From NCBI GenBank assembly GCA_024226335.1, contig JAAELY010000529.1:27286-91285 (forward strand): a DNA stretch of 64,000 nt, read 5' to 3'. The stretch comes from a bacterium. GTDB lineage: Bacteria; Myxococcota_A; UBA9160; SZUA-336. The position numbers and the translations under genes are program-made. Every line of letters starts with the position of its first letter. Position 1 is the first letter of the stretch. Shown here piece after piece: positions 55,789 through 64,000 of this stretch. The notes beneath the pieces are model-generated. The model was not told the origin of the DNA. It saw nothing but the letters and a program-made list of their open reading frames with translations, and made no database searches.

Positions 55789-57075
55789 ATGCCCAAGCCG
55801 AGAACTGAGCCCGCGAGAGCCGCGCACGCCTCGATCGAGCCGGAGAGGACCTCGGTCACGGTCGCCGAAGCCCGTGATTTGATTCTGAATTCCGTCGATC
55901 CTCTGGGCTCCGAGACGGTGGGTATCCAGGCCGCCCAAGGCCGCGTCCTGCGCGAGGAGCTGCTCTCGACCGAGGAGATTCCCCCGCATGATAACTCGGC
56001 CATGGATGGCTTCGCGTTGCGCGCAGAGGACGTGACGAGCGTTCCGACGGAACTTCACGTGGTCGAGGAGCTTCCCGCGGGCAAGCGCTCTCAGCAGAAA
56101 ATCGGACCCGGTGAAGCCGCGCGCATCATGACGGGGGCGGCGATTCCCGAGGGTGTCGATTCGGTGGTCATGGTCGAGTATGCCGAGGCCAGCGGCGATC
56201 GGGTCGTGATCCAGCAGCCCGTCACGCGCGGCCAGCACATTCGCCCCGCCGGTGCCGACGTTCGCCCCGGCACTCGGATCGCCGAAGTGGGAGATCTACT
56301 GCGAACTCCGCACGTGGGCATGATGGCCGCGATCGGCCGCACGACGGTGCGCGTGTGCTCGCTACCGCGCGTCGCAATCCTGGCCACGGGGGATGAGCTG
56401 GTCGAGCCCGATCGTCTGGTGTCCGATGGCCGCATCGCCAGTTCCAACTCGTACACCCTACAAGCCGCGGTGCGCGAGATCGGTATGGAAGCGATCTACC
56501 TGGGCATTTCACCGGACGAACCCGAAGAGATCGAGAATCGTTTTCGGCAAGCACTGCGTTGTGATGCGGTGATCTCGACAGGCGGTGTTTCGGTCGGCGA
56601 TCGCGACTGGATCAAGCAGGTGTTGGCCGGACTCGGCGGTCAGATGCGCCTGTGGCGCGTCAATATGAAGCCCGGTGCCCCGCTCGCCTTCGTGATGTTG
56701 GACGAAACGCCGGTCTTCGGGCTCCCGGGAAATCCGGTATCGACACTCGTCGCGTTTGAGCAATTCGTCCGGCCATCGCTGTTGAAGATGGCGGGTCGAC
56801 GCGAGATCTATCGACCCGTCGAGAGTGCGATCTTGACCGAGACCTACACGAAGCCCGCTGGCCGGTTGCACTTCGTACGCGTGACCCTGGAGCGAGATGC
56901 GAGCGAGTTGCGTGCGACTCCGACACGTGAGCAGGGATCCAATCTACTGCTGTCGATGGTGCACGCGGACGGTTTCGCGATCGTTCCCGGTGAATTGACC
57001 GAGGTTGTAGCTGGCACGCGCGTTCCGGTGCAACGCATCTGCAGCCCCGAGCTTCGGAGTGAGCCCGGATTTTGA
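55789..57075 (+). CDS. moeA: Molybdopterin molybdenumtransferase
   Basis: 428 residues. MoeA landmarks: IPPHDNSAMDGFALRAED, IMTGAAIPEGVDSVVMVE, ILATGDELVEP, STGGVSVGDRDWIKQVL, and FGLPGNPVSTLVAFEQFVRP. It inserts molybdate (or tungstate) into adenylylated molybdopterin. The adjacent mobA and the aldehyde oxidoreductase with a MoaD upstream suggest both Mo- and W-type cofactor use. Its stop overlaps the mobA TTG start. A 6-bp inverted repeat (TGCCTA/TAGGCA, 55752-55768) lies upstream and may be regulatory. Confidence 0.93.
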   Translation: MPKPRTEPARAAHASIEPERTSVTVAEARDLILNSVDPLGSETVGIQAAQGRVLREELLSTEEIPPHDNSAMDGFALRAEDVTSVPTELHVVEELPAGKRSQQKIGPGEAARIMTGAAIPEGVDSVVMVEYAEASGDRVVIQQPVTRGQHIRPAGADVRPGTRIAEVGDLLRTPHVGMMAAIGRTTVRVCSLPRVAILATGDELVEPDRLVSDGRIASSNSYTLQAAVREIGMEAIYLGISPDEPEEIENRFRQALRCDAVISTGGVSVGDRDWIKQVLAGLGGQMRLWRVNMKPGAPLAFVMLDETPVFGLPGNPVSTLVAFEQFVRPSLLKMAGRREIYRPVESAILTETYTKPAGRLHFVRVTLERDASELRATPTREQGSNLLLSMVHADGFAIVPGELTEVVAGTRVPVQRICSPELRSEPGF

Positions 57076-57671
57076 AACTCGCACATGTAGAAGCGGCCGT
57101 GCTCGTTGGCGGACAGTCCACACGCATGGGCCGGGACAAAGCCTCGCTGCCGTTTCGCGGCCGACCGCTCGTGGAGCACGTGGCATCGGTTCTGGGTGAG
57201 TGTGTCGAACGAGTCCGTCTGGTGGGGCGCCCCGGGAGTGAAGTGCCCACCGACTTGCCCTGGATCGAAGACCGCGACGAGATTCGCGCGCCCCTGATCG
57301 GAATCCACGCCGCACTGTCGGCGTGTGAGGCCTCGGCGGTACTGGTCTGTGCCTGTGACATGCCGTTGATCGATCCGCGCCTGGTGTTCTCGCTGCTCGG
57401 ACTCGTGACCGCCAGCGATGATGGTGCTGCAATCGTCGCGCCCGAAGGGCCGCGTGGCCCCGAGCCGCTGCTGGCCATCTACAAGCCGCGCCTGCTACCT
57501 GAGATCGAACGGCGCATCGCCGCGAAGGAACTGCAATTGATGGCCCTCTTGCGCGATAGCGACACGCTCCTGGTTCCGGAGTCGGACCTGCGCGCAGTCG
57601 ATCCCGAACTGCGCTCGTTTCGAAATTTGAATCGCGAGCAGGATCTGGAAACACTGGAATCGGATTGCTAG
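57072..57671 (+). CDS. mobA: Molybdenum cofactor guanylyltransferase
   Basis: 199 residues with the MobA nucleotidyltransferase signature LVGGQSTRMGRDKASLPFRG and the CACDMPLIDPRLV metal-site Asp. PEPLLAIYKPRLLP is also typical. It attaches GMP to Mo-molybdopterin to give the bis-MGD precursor, so DMSO-reductase-family enzymes are expected elsewhere in the genome. TTG start overlapping the moeA stop (TTGA). Its stop overlaps the next gene's TTG start. Confidence 0.88.
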   Translation: MKLAHVEAAVLVGGQSTRMGRDKASLPFRGRPLVEHVASVLGECVERVRLVGRPGSEVPTDLPWIEDRDEIRAPLIGIHAALSACEASAVLVCACDMPLIDPRLVFSLLGLVTASDDGAAIVAPEGPRGPEPLLAIYKPRLLPEIERRIAAKELQLMALLRDSDTLLVPESDLRAVDPELRSFRNLNREQDLETLESDC

Positions 57672-59467
57672 TTCTCCGCCGCATCCTGATCACTCTCGGT
57701 TGTTTGATCTTGTTGCTGCTCGCCGGTGCGGGGGCCACCTATCTCGCTCGCCACGAACTGCTCCGTCGTTACGAAGAACTTCCTCCTTTCACACACTCCG
57801 GTGGAGTTCAGACCGACCATCGGGTGCAGATGCCGGACGGAATCTCTCTGGCGACCACGGTCTATGAACCCGCCGGTAGCGGACCCTGGCCAACCATCCT
57901 GATTCGCAATCCTTATGATCAGTTCATGCCGGTCGTCGTCACCTGGTGCGAGCGCCTGGTGCGCTACGGGTACGCCTGCGTCTACCAGGACGTTCGGGGG
58001 CAGGGCGGATCCGAGGGCGAATGGGAGCCCGTGGTCAACGAGGGCGTCGATGGAAGCGAAACGCTTCATTGGTTGGCGAAACAGCCTTTTGTGGACGGGA
58101 ACATCGGGATGTTGGGTCCGTCCTATCTCGCGGCGGTGCAATGGGCGGCAGCGTCGGTATCCCTTCCGCCTGAAGTAAAGACCTTCGTCCCGTCGGTCTT
58201 CACCACAAACAACTACGCCAGCCAGTACGAAGGAGGCATGTTTCGCCACGAGACCTACACCGCGTGGGCCGCCATCATGGCCCAGCGCGGCATGGGCGGC
58301 GAGAGTGCGGGTGAGCAGTACCAGCGGGCGATCCGTCACCGTCCGCATCTCGAGGTGGACGAGTTGTTCTTCGGGACCAGGCTTCCCTGGTATCGCGAGT
58401 GGACCGGAAGTCCCTTTCCCGACGCCGCTCTATGGCGGAGGAAAGACAATCGACGACTGCTGTCCGCGCCCGAGAGACTCGGCATTCCAATCCTGATGGT
58501 CGGCGGCTGGTACGACGTCTTCTTCGGTCCCCAGTTCGGCGACTGGGAACGCCTGGCGAGCCAGAGCCAGAGTCGTTTCATCATCGGACCCTGGACTCAT
58601 CGGGGCTCCGGTGGAGATGCTCTTGAAACGCCGAATGCGGGAGGGGGTCTGCTCCAATGGATTCCGGTTCTCGACTGGTTGGGACATCATCTACGCGGTG
58701 AACCCCTCGATGAACCACCTGGCGTCGCAACCTATGTGATGCGCGAAAACCGCTGGGTGAACCGCTCGACCTGGCCGCCGAAGAGCCGCGCCATGAAGCT
58801 TCATCTCTCTGCAGCGAAGAAATCGGCGAGTTGTGGCGGAGGCCGACTGAGCGATGCGCCAAGCTCCATCGCCGAGCGAGTGCAGTTCGTCTACGATCCA
58901 GATCACCCGGTTCCCACGCGAGGTGGCAGCGGCATGCTTGCCTTCATCTTGCCGGGATTCGGCGGGACGCCCGCCGCGAACGTCTGGCAGGGGAGCATCT
59001 GCGCCAGGCCCGATGTACTTTCGTTCCAGACCGATGCGCTGACAGAACCGCTGCACCTGGCCGGGCGTGTGCAGGTTGCGCTCACGGTGGCTTCGGACGC
59101 AGCAGACACCGCGTTCACTGCCAAGCTCGTCGAGGTCTTCGACGATGGTCGAGCGGTCAACATCCGCGACGGCATAACCAGCCTGGCGCTGCGCAACGGG
59201 GCAGCCTATCCGCAAGCCTACGAACCGGGCGAGTCCGTCGAAGTGCGCATCCCCTTCTGGCCAATCGAGTGGGTGGTCCCCGCCGGTTCAAGGTTGCGGC
59301 TCGATGTCTCTTCGTCGGATTTCCCGAAGTACCACGCACACCCCAACCGGGCGGGCATCTGGTCGCAGCACAAGGACGCGAAAACCGCGCGACAGAGCCT
59401 ACTGCTCGGCGAAGGCCTGGCCGGCTGGGTGGAGCTTCCGATCGTTGCAGGATCACCGCTGCAATAG
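57665..59467 (+). CDS. CocE/NonD family hydrolase (X-Pro dipeptidyl-peptidase/acylase type)
   Basis: 600 residues. An N-terminal membrane anchor (RRILITLGCLILLLLAGAGATYL) is followed by an alpha/beta-hydrolase domain: RNPYDQF, YQDVRGQGGSEG, and the nucleophile in GMLGPSYLAAVQW. The PWTHRGSGG segment carries the catalytic His. A C-terminal jelly-roll domain (LHLAGRVQVALTVASDAADTA, RLDVSSSDFPKY) matches the PepX-C domain. It hydrolyses an ester or amide outside the inner membrane. The TTG start overlaps the mobA stop; functional linkage to molybdenum genes is not evident. Confidence 0.88.
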   Translation: MLVLRRILITLGCLILLLLAGAGATYLARHELLRRYEELPPFTHSGGVQTDHRVQMPDGISLATTVYEPAGSGPWPTILIRNPYDQFMPVVVTWCERLVRYGYACVYQDVRGQGGSEGEWEPVVNEGVDGSETLHWLAKQPFVDGNIGMLGPSYLAAVQWAAASVSLPPEVKTFVPSVFTTNNYASQYEGGMFRHETYTAWAAIMAQRGMGGESAGEQYQRAIRHRPHLEVDELFFGTRLPWYREWTGSPFPDAALWRRKDNRRLLSAPERLGIPILMVGGWYDVFFGPQFGDWERLASQSQSRFIIGPWTHRGSGGDALETPNAGGGLLQWIPVLDWLGHHLRGEPLDEPPGVATYVMRENRWVNRSTWPPKSRAMKLHLSAAKKSASCGGGRLSDAPSSIAERVQFVYDPDHPVPTRGGSGMLAFILPGFGGTPAANVWQGSICARPDVLSFQTDALTEPLHLAGRVQVALTVASDAADTAFTAKLVEVFDDGRAVNIRDGITSLALRNGAAYPQAYEPGESVEVRIPFWPIEWVVPAGSRLRLDVSSSDFPKYHAHPNRAGIWSQHKDAKTARQSLLLGEGLAGWVELPIVAGSPLQ

Positions 59468-59511
59468 ACCGGGGCACCTCAATAGAGGCTCCCCGTTCAT
59501 GCAGCGGATAC

Positions 59512-59955
59512 CTACGGACTGGCGAGCTTCATTCCGAGGACGTCTTCCATGTTCTTGTAGTAGAACTTGTCCAGGTCATCCTGGTTGCAGCCGGGCATCG
59601 ACTTTTCGAACTTGCCGATCGGATCGGATGTCCCTTCCGGGTGGGGATAGTCCGACGCACAGACCATGAGATCCGGGCCAACCTGCTCGCTGATCCAACC
59701 GAGCGGCTCGCCGGGGAAAGGCGCGAACTTCAGGTGACGCCTGGCGTATTCCGAGGGCGGAGTATCGCGCTCCATCAGGTTGGGCTGGAAGACCTTGAAG
59801 ACGTCATCGAAGATCATCGCCGCGAGAAAGAGTTGGACGGTGTTCGCAATGGCCACTCCATCCGGTTCGTCGCCCATCGGATACGATTTCGCGAGATCTT
59901 GCGAGCCAACCCGATGCGGAGACGGTTTGAACGAGAGCGCTTCCCGCTGCGCAGC
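59512..59955 (-). pseudogene. Remnant of an amidohydrolase-2 family gene
   Basis: About 148 in-frame codons encode only the C-terminal part of a TIM-barrel amidohydrolase, including CASDYPHPEGTSDP with the catalytic Asp. The longest ATG frame starts at 59877, but homology-like sequence (LAKSYPMGDEPDG) extends upstream to the TGA at 59956-59958, which is the stop of the dehydrogenase in the same frame. The barrel's N-terminal metal site is missing. The segment between MIFDDVF and PPSEYARRH looks shortened compared with family members I recall. A decayed fragment, not a working enzyme. Confidence 0.65.
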
Positions 59956-60891
59956 TCAGTATCCGAGTTCCGGATCGACGGAATTCATCAGTGGTTTACC
60001 GACCTGGTAGCGGTGCAGGTTCTCGACGAACGGTTCGATCAGGAGGTCGAGCGCGCCGGGCATGCTCCAGGAAATATGCGGGCTGAGCCGCACTCTGGGA
60101 TGTGCGTAGAGCCAATGGCCCTCGGGCAAGGGCTCGGGATCGACGACGTCGAGGGAGGCCAGTCCCACGACTTCACTCTTGAGTGCGCGACTCAGCGCTT
60201 CTTGATCGATGATCTCCCCGCGGGCGACGTTCACGAGATGCACACCCGCCTTCATGTGCGCAAAGGCCGCGTCGTCGAGCAGACCGCGGGTCTCCGACGT
60301 CGCCGGTGCCGCGACCACCAGGTGATCGGCGGCTGTGAGCACATCATCGAGGCTATTCGTCAAGTGAACACCGGCGATGGGGCTCGGAGATTCGCTTCTG
60401 CGCACGGCGAGCACTTCCATTCCGAAAGCGATTGCTCGGGTGGCGACGGCCTGTCCAATTCCACCGAAACCGATCAGTCCCAGCGTCTTTCCGTACAGAC
60501 CACCGAGGAAGGCGGTATTCCATTTCGTCGGTTCGCGAATCCATCTCTGGGGTAGTTCCTTTTCGGCAGCGAGCATCACCGCGAGCACCCACTCGGCAAT
60601 GGGAATGGCGCTAGCGCCGCGCGAGCACGTCAGCACGCGGTCTCCGAGAGCGTTGAAAGGGAATGCATTGACGCCAGTTCCGTAGGCGTGAATCCAGCGC
60701 ACACCGCGCTCGACGATCTCCGCCAGGTTCGGGCTACCCCAGGCTTGAGTCAGCAGTATTTCGCCTTCCACTTCCGGAGGCGGCGCCCCGCGTGTCGGCA
60801 CCGGGATCAGTTCGACTTCAGGAAAGGCTCCGGTCACCTTTGAGAGGAGCCCAACCGGAACGTGCGTCAGCACTTTCACCACGCCCGTCAC
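59956..60891 (-). CDS. D-isomer-specific 2-hydroxyacid dehydrogenase family protein
   Basis: 311 residues. Rossmann motif GLIGFGGIGQAVATRAIAFG, catalytic Arg in VNVARGEIID, the Glu in DVVDPEPLPEGHWL and His in RLSPHISW, so the Arg-Glu-His set is complete. An NAD-dependent reduction of a 2-keto acid is expected. GTG start; other GTG codons follow closely. The shared frame with the downstream amidohydrolase remnant suggests a past deletion near the stop. Substrate unknown. Confidence 0.87.
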   Translation of the reverse strand: MTGVVKVLTHVPVGLLSKVTGAFPEVELIPVPTRGAPPPEVEGEILLTQAWGSPNLAEIVERGVRWIHAYGTGVNAFPFNALGDRVLTCSRGASAIPIAEWVLAVMLAAEKELPQRWIREPTKWNTAFLGGLYGKTLGLIGFGGIGQAVATRAIAFGMEVLAVRRSESPSPIAGVHLTNSLDDVLTAADHLVVAAPATSETRGLLDDAAFAHMKAGVHLVNVARGEIIDQEALSRALKSEVVGLASLDVVDPEPLPEGHWLYAHPRVRLSPHISWSMPGALDLLIEPFVENLHRYQVGKPLMNSVDPELGY

Positions 60892-61093
60892 GTCGATTGA
60901 ACCCGGAAACCGCCTGTCGCGGTTCTGCCTGTGGTTTCTGAAACGACTGCTGAGTACACGAACTCTCTCCCGCCGGGACTGCGAATGCCGCCGAGCGCGA
61001 ACCGGCCCAGGTCGTCGACCTCTCGGCGATCCCCTGGATTCACTCTTCTCGGGCGATCAGGCGCATCTCCTACTGTGGCGTGTCAGAGTCGGC

Positions 61094-61909
61094 TCACTCG
61101 CCAGTGAACTCGGGTTTTCGCTTTTCCTTGAATGCGCGAGGACCTTCCCGGGCGTCCTTCGACGACAAGACCGCGGCCGAGACCTCGTTCTCGATCTTGT
61201 AAGCCTGATCGAGTGGTAGACCGCTCGATCGCAGCACGCCTTCCTTGATCTTCTGCACCGCAAGCGGTCCGTTCTGTGCGAGCCGATCCGCGAGATCGCG
61301 CGCCTTGGGGATCAATTGCTCTAGGGGAACGACGTAGTTGAGCAAGCCCATCTCGAGCGCTTCCTGTGCGCTGAACATGCCTCCGACCAGGAGCATCTCC
61401 ATGGCTTTCGCGTAGGGAATCTGTCGCGGAAGTCGGCTGATCGATCCGCCACCCGGCAGAAGCCCCACCTTGGCTTCGGGGGTGCCGAACAGCGCATTGT
61501 CGCTTGCTACACGCAGATCGCAGGCGTTGGTCATTTCGGTTCCGCCGCCGAGTGCATTGCCGTTGACCGCGGCGATGATCGGTTTGTAACACTCGAATCC
61601 GCGTAGGATCGCGTCCGTGAACAAACGCCCACCCGACACCAGTTGGTGGTCCCAATCATCTTCGGGTTGTCGTGCTCCCGTCATCAAAGGCATGGTGATC
61701 TTGAGGTCCCCACCGGCGCAGAAGTCCTGGTCGCCCATACCCGTCAAGATTGCCACGCGCAGATGCTTGGTATCGCGGAACTCATACCAGGCGTGGGCGA
61801 GCTTGACCAGCATTTGCGGGCTCAGGGAATTCCGCGCCGCGGGTCGGTTCATCGTCAGCGTTAGAACACCGTCGTCTTCGTCGACGAGCAGATGGCTTTC
61901 TTCGCTCAT
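61094..61909 (-). CDS. Enoyl-CoA hydratase (crotonase) family protein
   Basis: 271-residue crotonase. Oxyanion elements are DFCAGGDLK and NALGGGTEMTNACDLRVA. Both catalytic Glu positions are kept (GTPEAKVGLLPGGG and AMEMLLVGG), unlike the two crotonases of the TetR locus, so a genuine hydratase is likely. The frame is open to 62473, but the ATG at 61909 with AGAGGAA upstream starts the family domain. It lies 68 nt after the nitronate monooxygenase stop on the same strand. Substrate unknown. Confidence 0.88.
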   Translation of the reverse strand: MSEESHLLVDEDDGVLTLTMNRPAARNSLSPQMLVKLAHAWYEFRDTKHLRVAILTGMGDQDFCAGGDLKITMPLMTGARQPEDDWDHQLVSGGRLFTDAILRGFECYKPIIAAVNGNALGGGTEMTNACDLRVASDNALFGTPEAKVGLLPGGGSISRLPRQIPYAKAMEMLLVGGMFSAQEALEMGLLNYVVPLEQLIPKARDLADRLAQNGPLAVQKIKEGVLRSSGLPLDQAYKIENEVSAAVLSSKDAREGPRAFKEKRKPEFTGE

Positions 61910-61977
61910 GATTCGTTCCTCTCTCACGGAGTCGATCTCTCCAGATTCGACTCGCCTGACGGCGGGTGATCTGAAGA

Positions 61978-63093
61978 CTAAGGCGTCATTTTCTGAAGGC
62001 GTTCCACGGCCGCGCAATATCCTTCGATCAGATCGACCATCACGGAGCGCACCGAACTCGCCTGGTTGAGCATTCCGATCACCTGGCCCGCAGGGTTGAA
62101 AGCGACATCTTGCGATTTGTCGGGGTAGCGCATCGTGCGTCGCATCATGTCGATGGACACCATCCCCTGAAGAGGCATCGGGAGAGTCTCGGGGGCATCC
62201 GGTTGTTCCCAGGCTTCGGTCCAGGCGTTTCGCAGAATGCGCGCCGGCTTGCCCGAAATCGAGCGCGTGCGCACGGTATCGCGACTGGTGGCTGCCAGGT
62301 ACGACTCTTTCTGCGCCGTCGCTCCCTCGGCTTCCTCGACGGTAAGCCAGAGCGATCCACTCCAGGTCCCCGCGGCTCCGAGTGCCAATGCGGCTGCGAT
62401 CTGCTCGCCGGATCCGATACCGCCCGCGGCCAATACGGGTGTCGGAGCAACGGCCCGCACCACTTCCGGCCAAAGAACCATGCTGGCGATTTCACCGGTG
62501 TGTCCGCCGCCCTCGTACCCCTGGGCGATGATGATGTCGACGCCGGCTTCCTTGTGGCGAAGTGCCTGATGAGCGCTTCCGCACAGGGCCGCGACCTTAC
62601 GCCCGGAGGCGTGACACGCTTCGATGACATCGGCCGGCGGTGTTCCGAGCGCGTTGGCGAGCAGTTTTACCTTCTCGTGCGCCAGGGCGATCTCTACCTG
62701 CGGTAGTGCGGTGGCATGAGTCCAGCCGAGTAGTTCGCGCCCCTTCTCGTCTTCTGGAAACGCGGGAACTCCGTGGTCCGCCAGCACTCTGTCCGAGAAG
62801 TCGCGATGCCCTTGCGGGATCGCCGCACGCAGGGCTGCTTCGAGTTTGTGCGGATCCTTCTCCCCCTCGCCTTCGTACTTGTTGGGGATGATGGTATCGA
62901 CGCCATAGGGCCGATCACCGATCCGTTCATCGATCCACTGCAGTTCGATCTCCAGCTGCGCGGGAGAAAAGCCCACCGCTCCGAGCACACCGAAACCACC
63001 GGCCTTGCTCACTTCGACGACGACGTCGCGACAGTGGGTGAAGGCGAAGATCGGGACGTCGATTTCAAACAGATCACATAGTTCGCTGCGCAT
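61978..63093 (-). CDS. Nitronate monooxygenase family protein (2-nitropropane dioxygenase-like)
   Basis: 371-residue FMN-binding TIM barrel. FMN-site segments: AGGFGVLGAVG, IIIAQGYEGGGHTGEIAS, and PVLAAGGIGSGEQIAAALALGAAGTW. The HTGEIAS stretch has the His that in nitronate monooxygenases assists proton abstraction. Class members oxidise alkyl nitronates; some act as enoyl-ACP reductase-like FabK proteins. Length and the mid-domain TTALPQVEIALAHEKV-like segment favour the nitronate monooxygenase side. Start ATG 63093. Confidence 0.85.
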   Translation of the reverse strand: MRSELCDLFEIDVPIFAFTHCRDVVVEVSKAGGFGVLGAVGFSPAQLEIELQWIDERIGDRPYGVDTIIPNKYEGEGEKDPHKLEAALRAAIPQGHRDFSDRVLADHGVPAFPEDEKGRELLGWTHATALPQVEIALAHEKVKLLANALGTPPADVIEACHASGRKVAALCGSAHQALRHKEAGVDIIIAQGYEGGGHTGEIASMVLWPEVVRAVAPTPVLAAGGIGSGEQIAAALALGAAGTWSGSLWLTVEEAEGATAQKESYLAATSRDTVRTRSISGKPARILRNAWTEAWEQPDAPETLPMPLQGMVSIDMMRRTMRYPDKSQDVAFNPAGQVIGMLNQASSVRSVMVDLIEGYCAAVERLQKMTP

Positions 63094-63299
63094 GCTGGCT
63101 CCATTGACGATTGGCTTGGCGAAAACCCAGTCTAACAGGCTGAGGAAAGGCTCTGGCTCCGGTGGGAAAGGCTCTCCGGTCTGCGGGATCTGGGGGCGGG
63201 CCCCGGAAGCGAAATCACGCCCGGACCTGCGGGCCCAACCGCCAGCACTCCCGCCGCGAGCCCGTATGAGGTAAAAGATGTGTCAGAGGAGAATCCGCC

Positions 63300-63686
63300 A
63301 TGGACAAAGAGATGAAGATCGTGTTCTGGGGCGCGACGCTGGTCTTGCTCGTCCCCGCCCTGTTTGGGGTTGGGATCGTGGTCGTCGGGAGCATCATCAA
63401 TGGCATCGAAGTACAGCACCCCGAAGAAGCGGGGAAGGTGCCGCCGATCGTCACACTGGCGGAATTCGAGCAGGTCCAGCCCGGTATGAGCTACCGGGAA
63501 GCGGTCGACATCATCGGCGACCCGGGGATCTCAGAGGAACCGCCGTCTGAGGCGGGAGCTGGCGAAGCCGGGGCCGGGACTGTTGGGCACCGTCAGTATG
63601 TGTGGAAGAACAGCGATGCCTCGAATATGAAGGCCATCTTTCGGGACGGTGGACTCCTCAAGAAATCGCAGCTGTTTCTGAAATAG
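63300..63686 (+). CDS. Small membrane-anchored BamE/DUF3862-like protein
   Basis: 128 residues. An N-terminal transmembrane helix (IVFWGATLVLLVPALFGVGI) lacks a lipobox Cys. The C-terminal part reads LAEFEQVQPGMSYREAVDIIG and ends YVWKNSDASNMKAIFRDGGL, the two-repeat pattern of BLIP/SmpA (BamE)-like domains. A Gly/Ala/Glu-rich linker lies between. Such proteins act as small envelope adaptors. No operon partner: it is divergent from the nitronate monooxygenase gene. Confidence 0.7.
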   Translation: MDKEMKIVFWGATLVLLVPALFGVGIVVVGSIINGIEVQHPEEAGKVPPIVTLAEFEQVQPGMSYREAVDIIGDPGISEEPPSEAGAGEAGAGTVGHRQYVWKNSDASNMKAIFRDGGLLKKSQLFLK

Positions 63687-64000
63687 ATCCGGCCGGTACT
63701 CTTCAGGTCTGGGAGCGTTGCTGCTCGTTAGTTATTGCACCCGGCTCGGTCATCGGTCATCGGTCGTCGGTGCCGTGTATTCATTGGAGATGCGACAGAC
63801 ATCGAAATCGTCAACCTGGAGGTTGTCGAGTTCGATACTGCCACCATCGTCAATGAAACGGTTGTGGTCCGAAGAATGTGCCTTTCGAGTCCGCAGGTCT
63901 TCTCGGAGCAGGCCATCTGACCCGTTCCCTGGACTCAGTACGCGTAAGAGAGTTCGTGACTCCGTCCGCCCGGCAGTCTGCGGGTCGGAATGCGCCGCTC
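63687..64000. other. Region without a recognised gene
   Basis: No convincing gene. A short open frame at 63735-63920 (61 codons, ending in CLSSPQVFSEQAI) is unrecognised and may be the tail of a decayed reading frame. A 7-bp unit (GGTCATC/GGTCGTC) repeats about three times at 63748-63770. No RNA gene or terminator is evident. Confidence 0.5.

Noticed and set aside
63748..63770. Short tandem repeat as a CRISPR or iteron array
   Set aside because: Units are 7 bp with only about three copies and no spacers or replication genes.

Overview
The window is GC-rich bacterial chromosome, densely packed with about 62 protein genes on both strands. I recognise no rRNA, tRNA, CRISPR array, phage or transposase gene. 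An LPS-kinase-like protein, NtrB/NtrC, an exosortase with a PEP-CTERM-type gene, and many acyl-CoA enzymes point to a Gram-negative, aerobic, lipid- or aromatic-degrading bacterium. My best guess is a deltaproteobacterial-type lineage (Myxococcota- or Binatota-like). This rests on gene content only and is not proven.

Layout. 1-6.5 kb: patatin-like lipase, TANGO2-like protein, small Cys-rich protein, radical SAM/SPASM protein, LPS-kinase-like protein and folC. 6.5-13 kb: tandem MaoC hydratase, alpha/alpha-toroid protein, SDR, thiamine-diphosphate enzyme, dienelactone hydrolase and a methyltransferase. 13.1-26.4 kb: a divergent catabolic locus around a TetR regulator. The leftward operon encodes amidohydrolase, thioesterase, crotonase, acyl-CoA dehydrogenase and a DUF362 protein. 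The rightward operon encodes TetR, acyl-CoA dehydrogenase, an Ltp2-like thiolase homologue, a DUF35 protein, crotonase, a citrate-synthase-like protein, a CoA ligase and two zinc dehydrogenases. Both operons appear to start in one shared promoter/operator. 26.4-33.3 kb: a two-subunit ABC exporter, a GNAT acetyltransferase and propionyl-CoA synthetase. 33.3-37.6 kb: an exosortase operon. 37.7-41.1 kb: a helix-turn-helix/citrate-synthase fusion divergent from a free-standing citrate synthase, then a broken PEP-CTERM gene flanked by two unusual inverted-repeat elements. 41.1-48.8 kb: acetoacetyl-CoA synthetase, asd, a flavin-split-barrel protein, a GINT1-like protein and a hybrid histidine kinase. 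49-59.5 kb: aldehyde:ferredoxin oxidoreductase with a MoaD-like partner, a nucleoside transporter, thiE, ntrC, ntrB, moeA, mobA and a CocE-type hydrolase. 59.5-64 kb: an amidohydrolase remnant, 2-hydroxyacid dehydrogenase, crotonase, nitronate monooxygenase and a BamE-like small membrane protein.

The most unusual items are four. (1) The HTH-citrate synthase looks like an enzyme-derived regulator, with TTGAT/ATCAA palindromes beside it and beside the divergent citrate synthase. (2) Two ~101-103 bp palindromic elements have stems that differ between copies but stay perfectly self-complementary. (3) In the TetR locus a thiolase homologue without the nucleophilic Cys, a DUF35 partner and a citrate-synthase homologue without two of three catalytic residues suggest unusual C-C bond chemistry. 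(4) The exosortase operon lies about 4 kb from a PEP-CTERM gene that is frameshifted and probably internally deleted.
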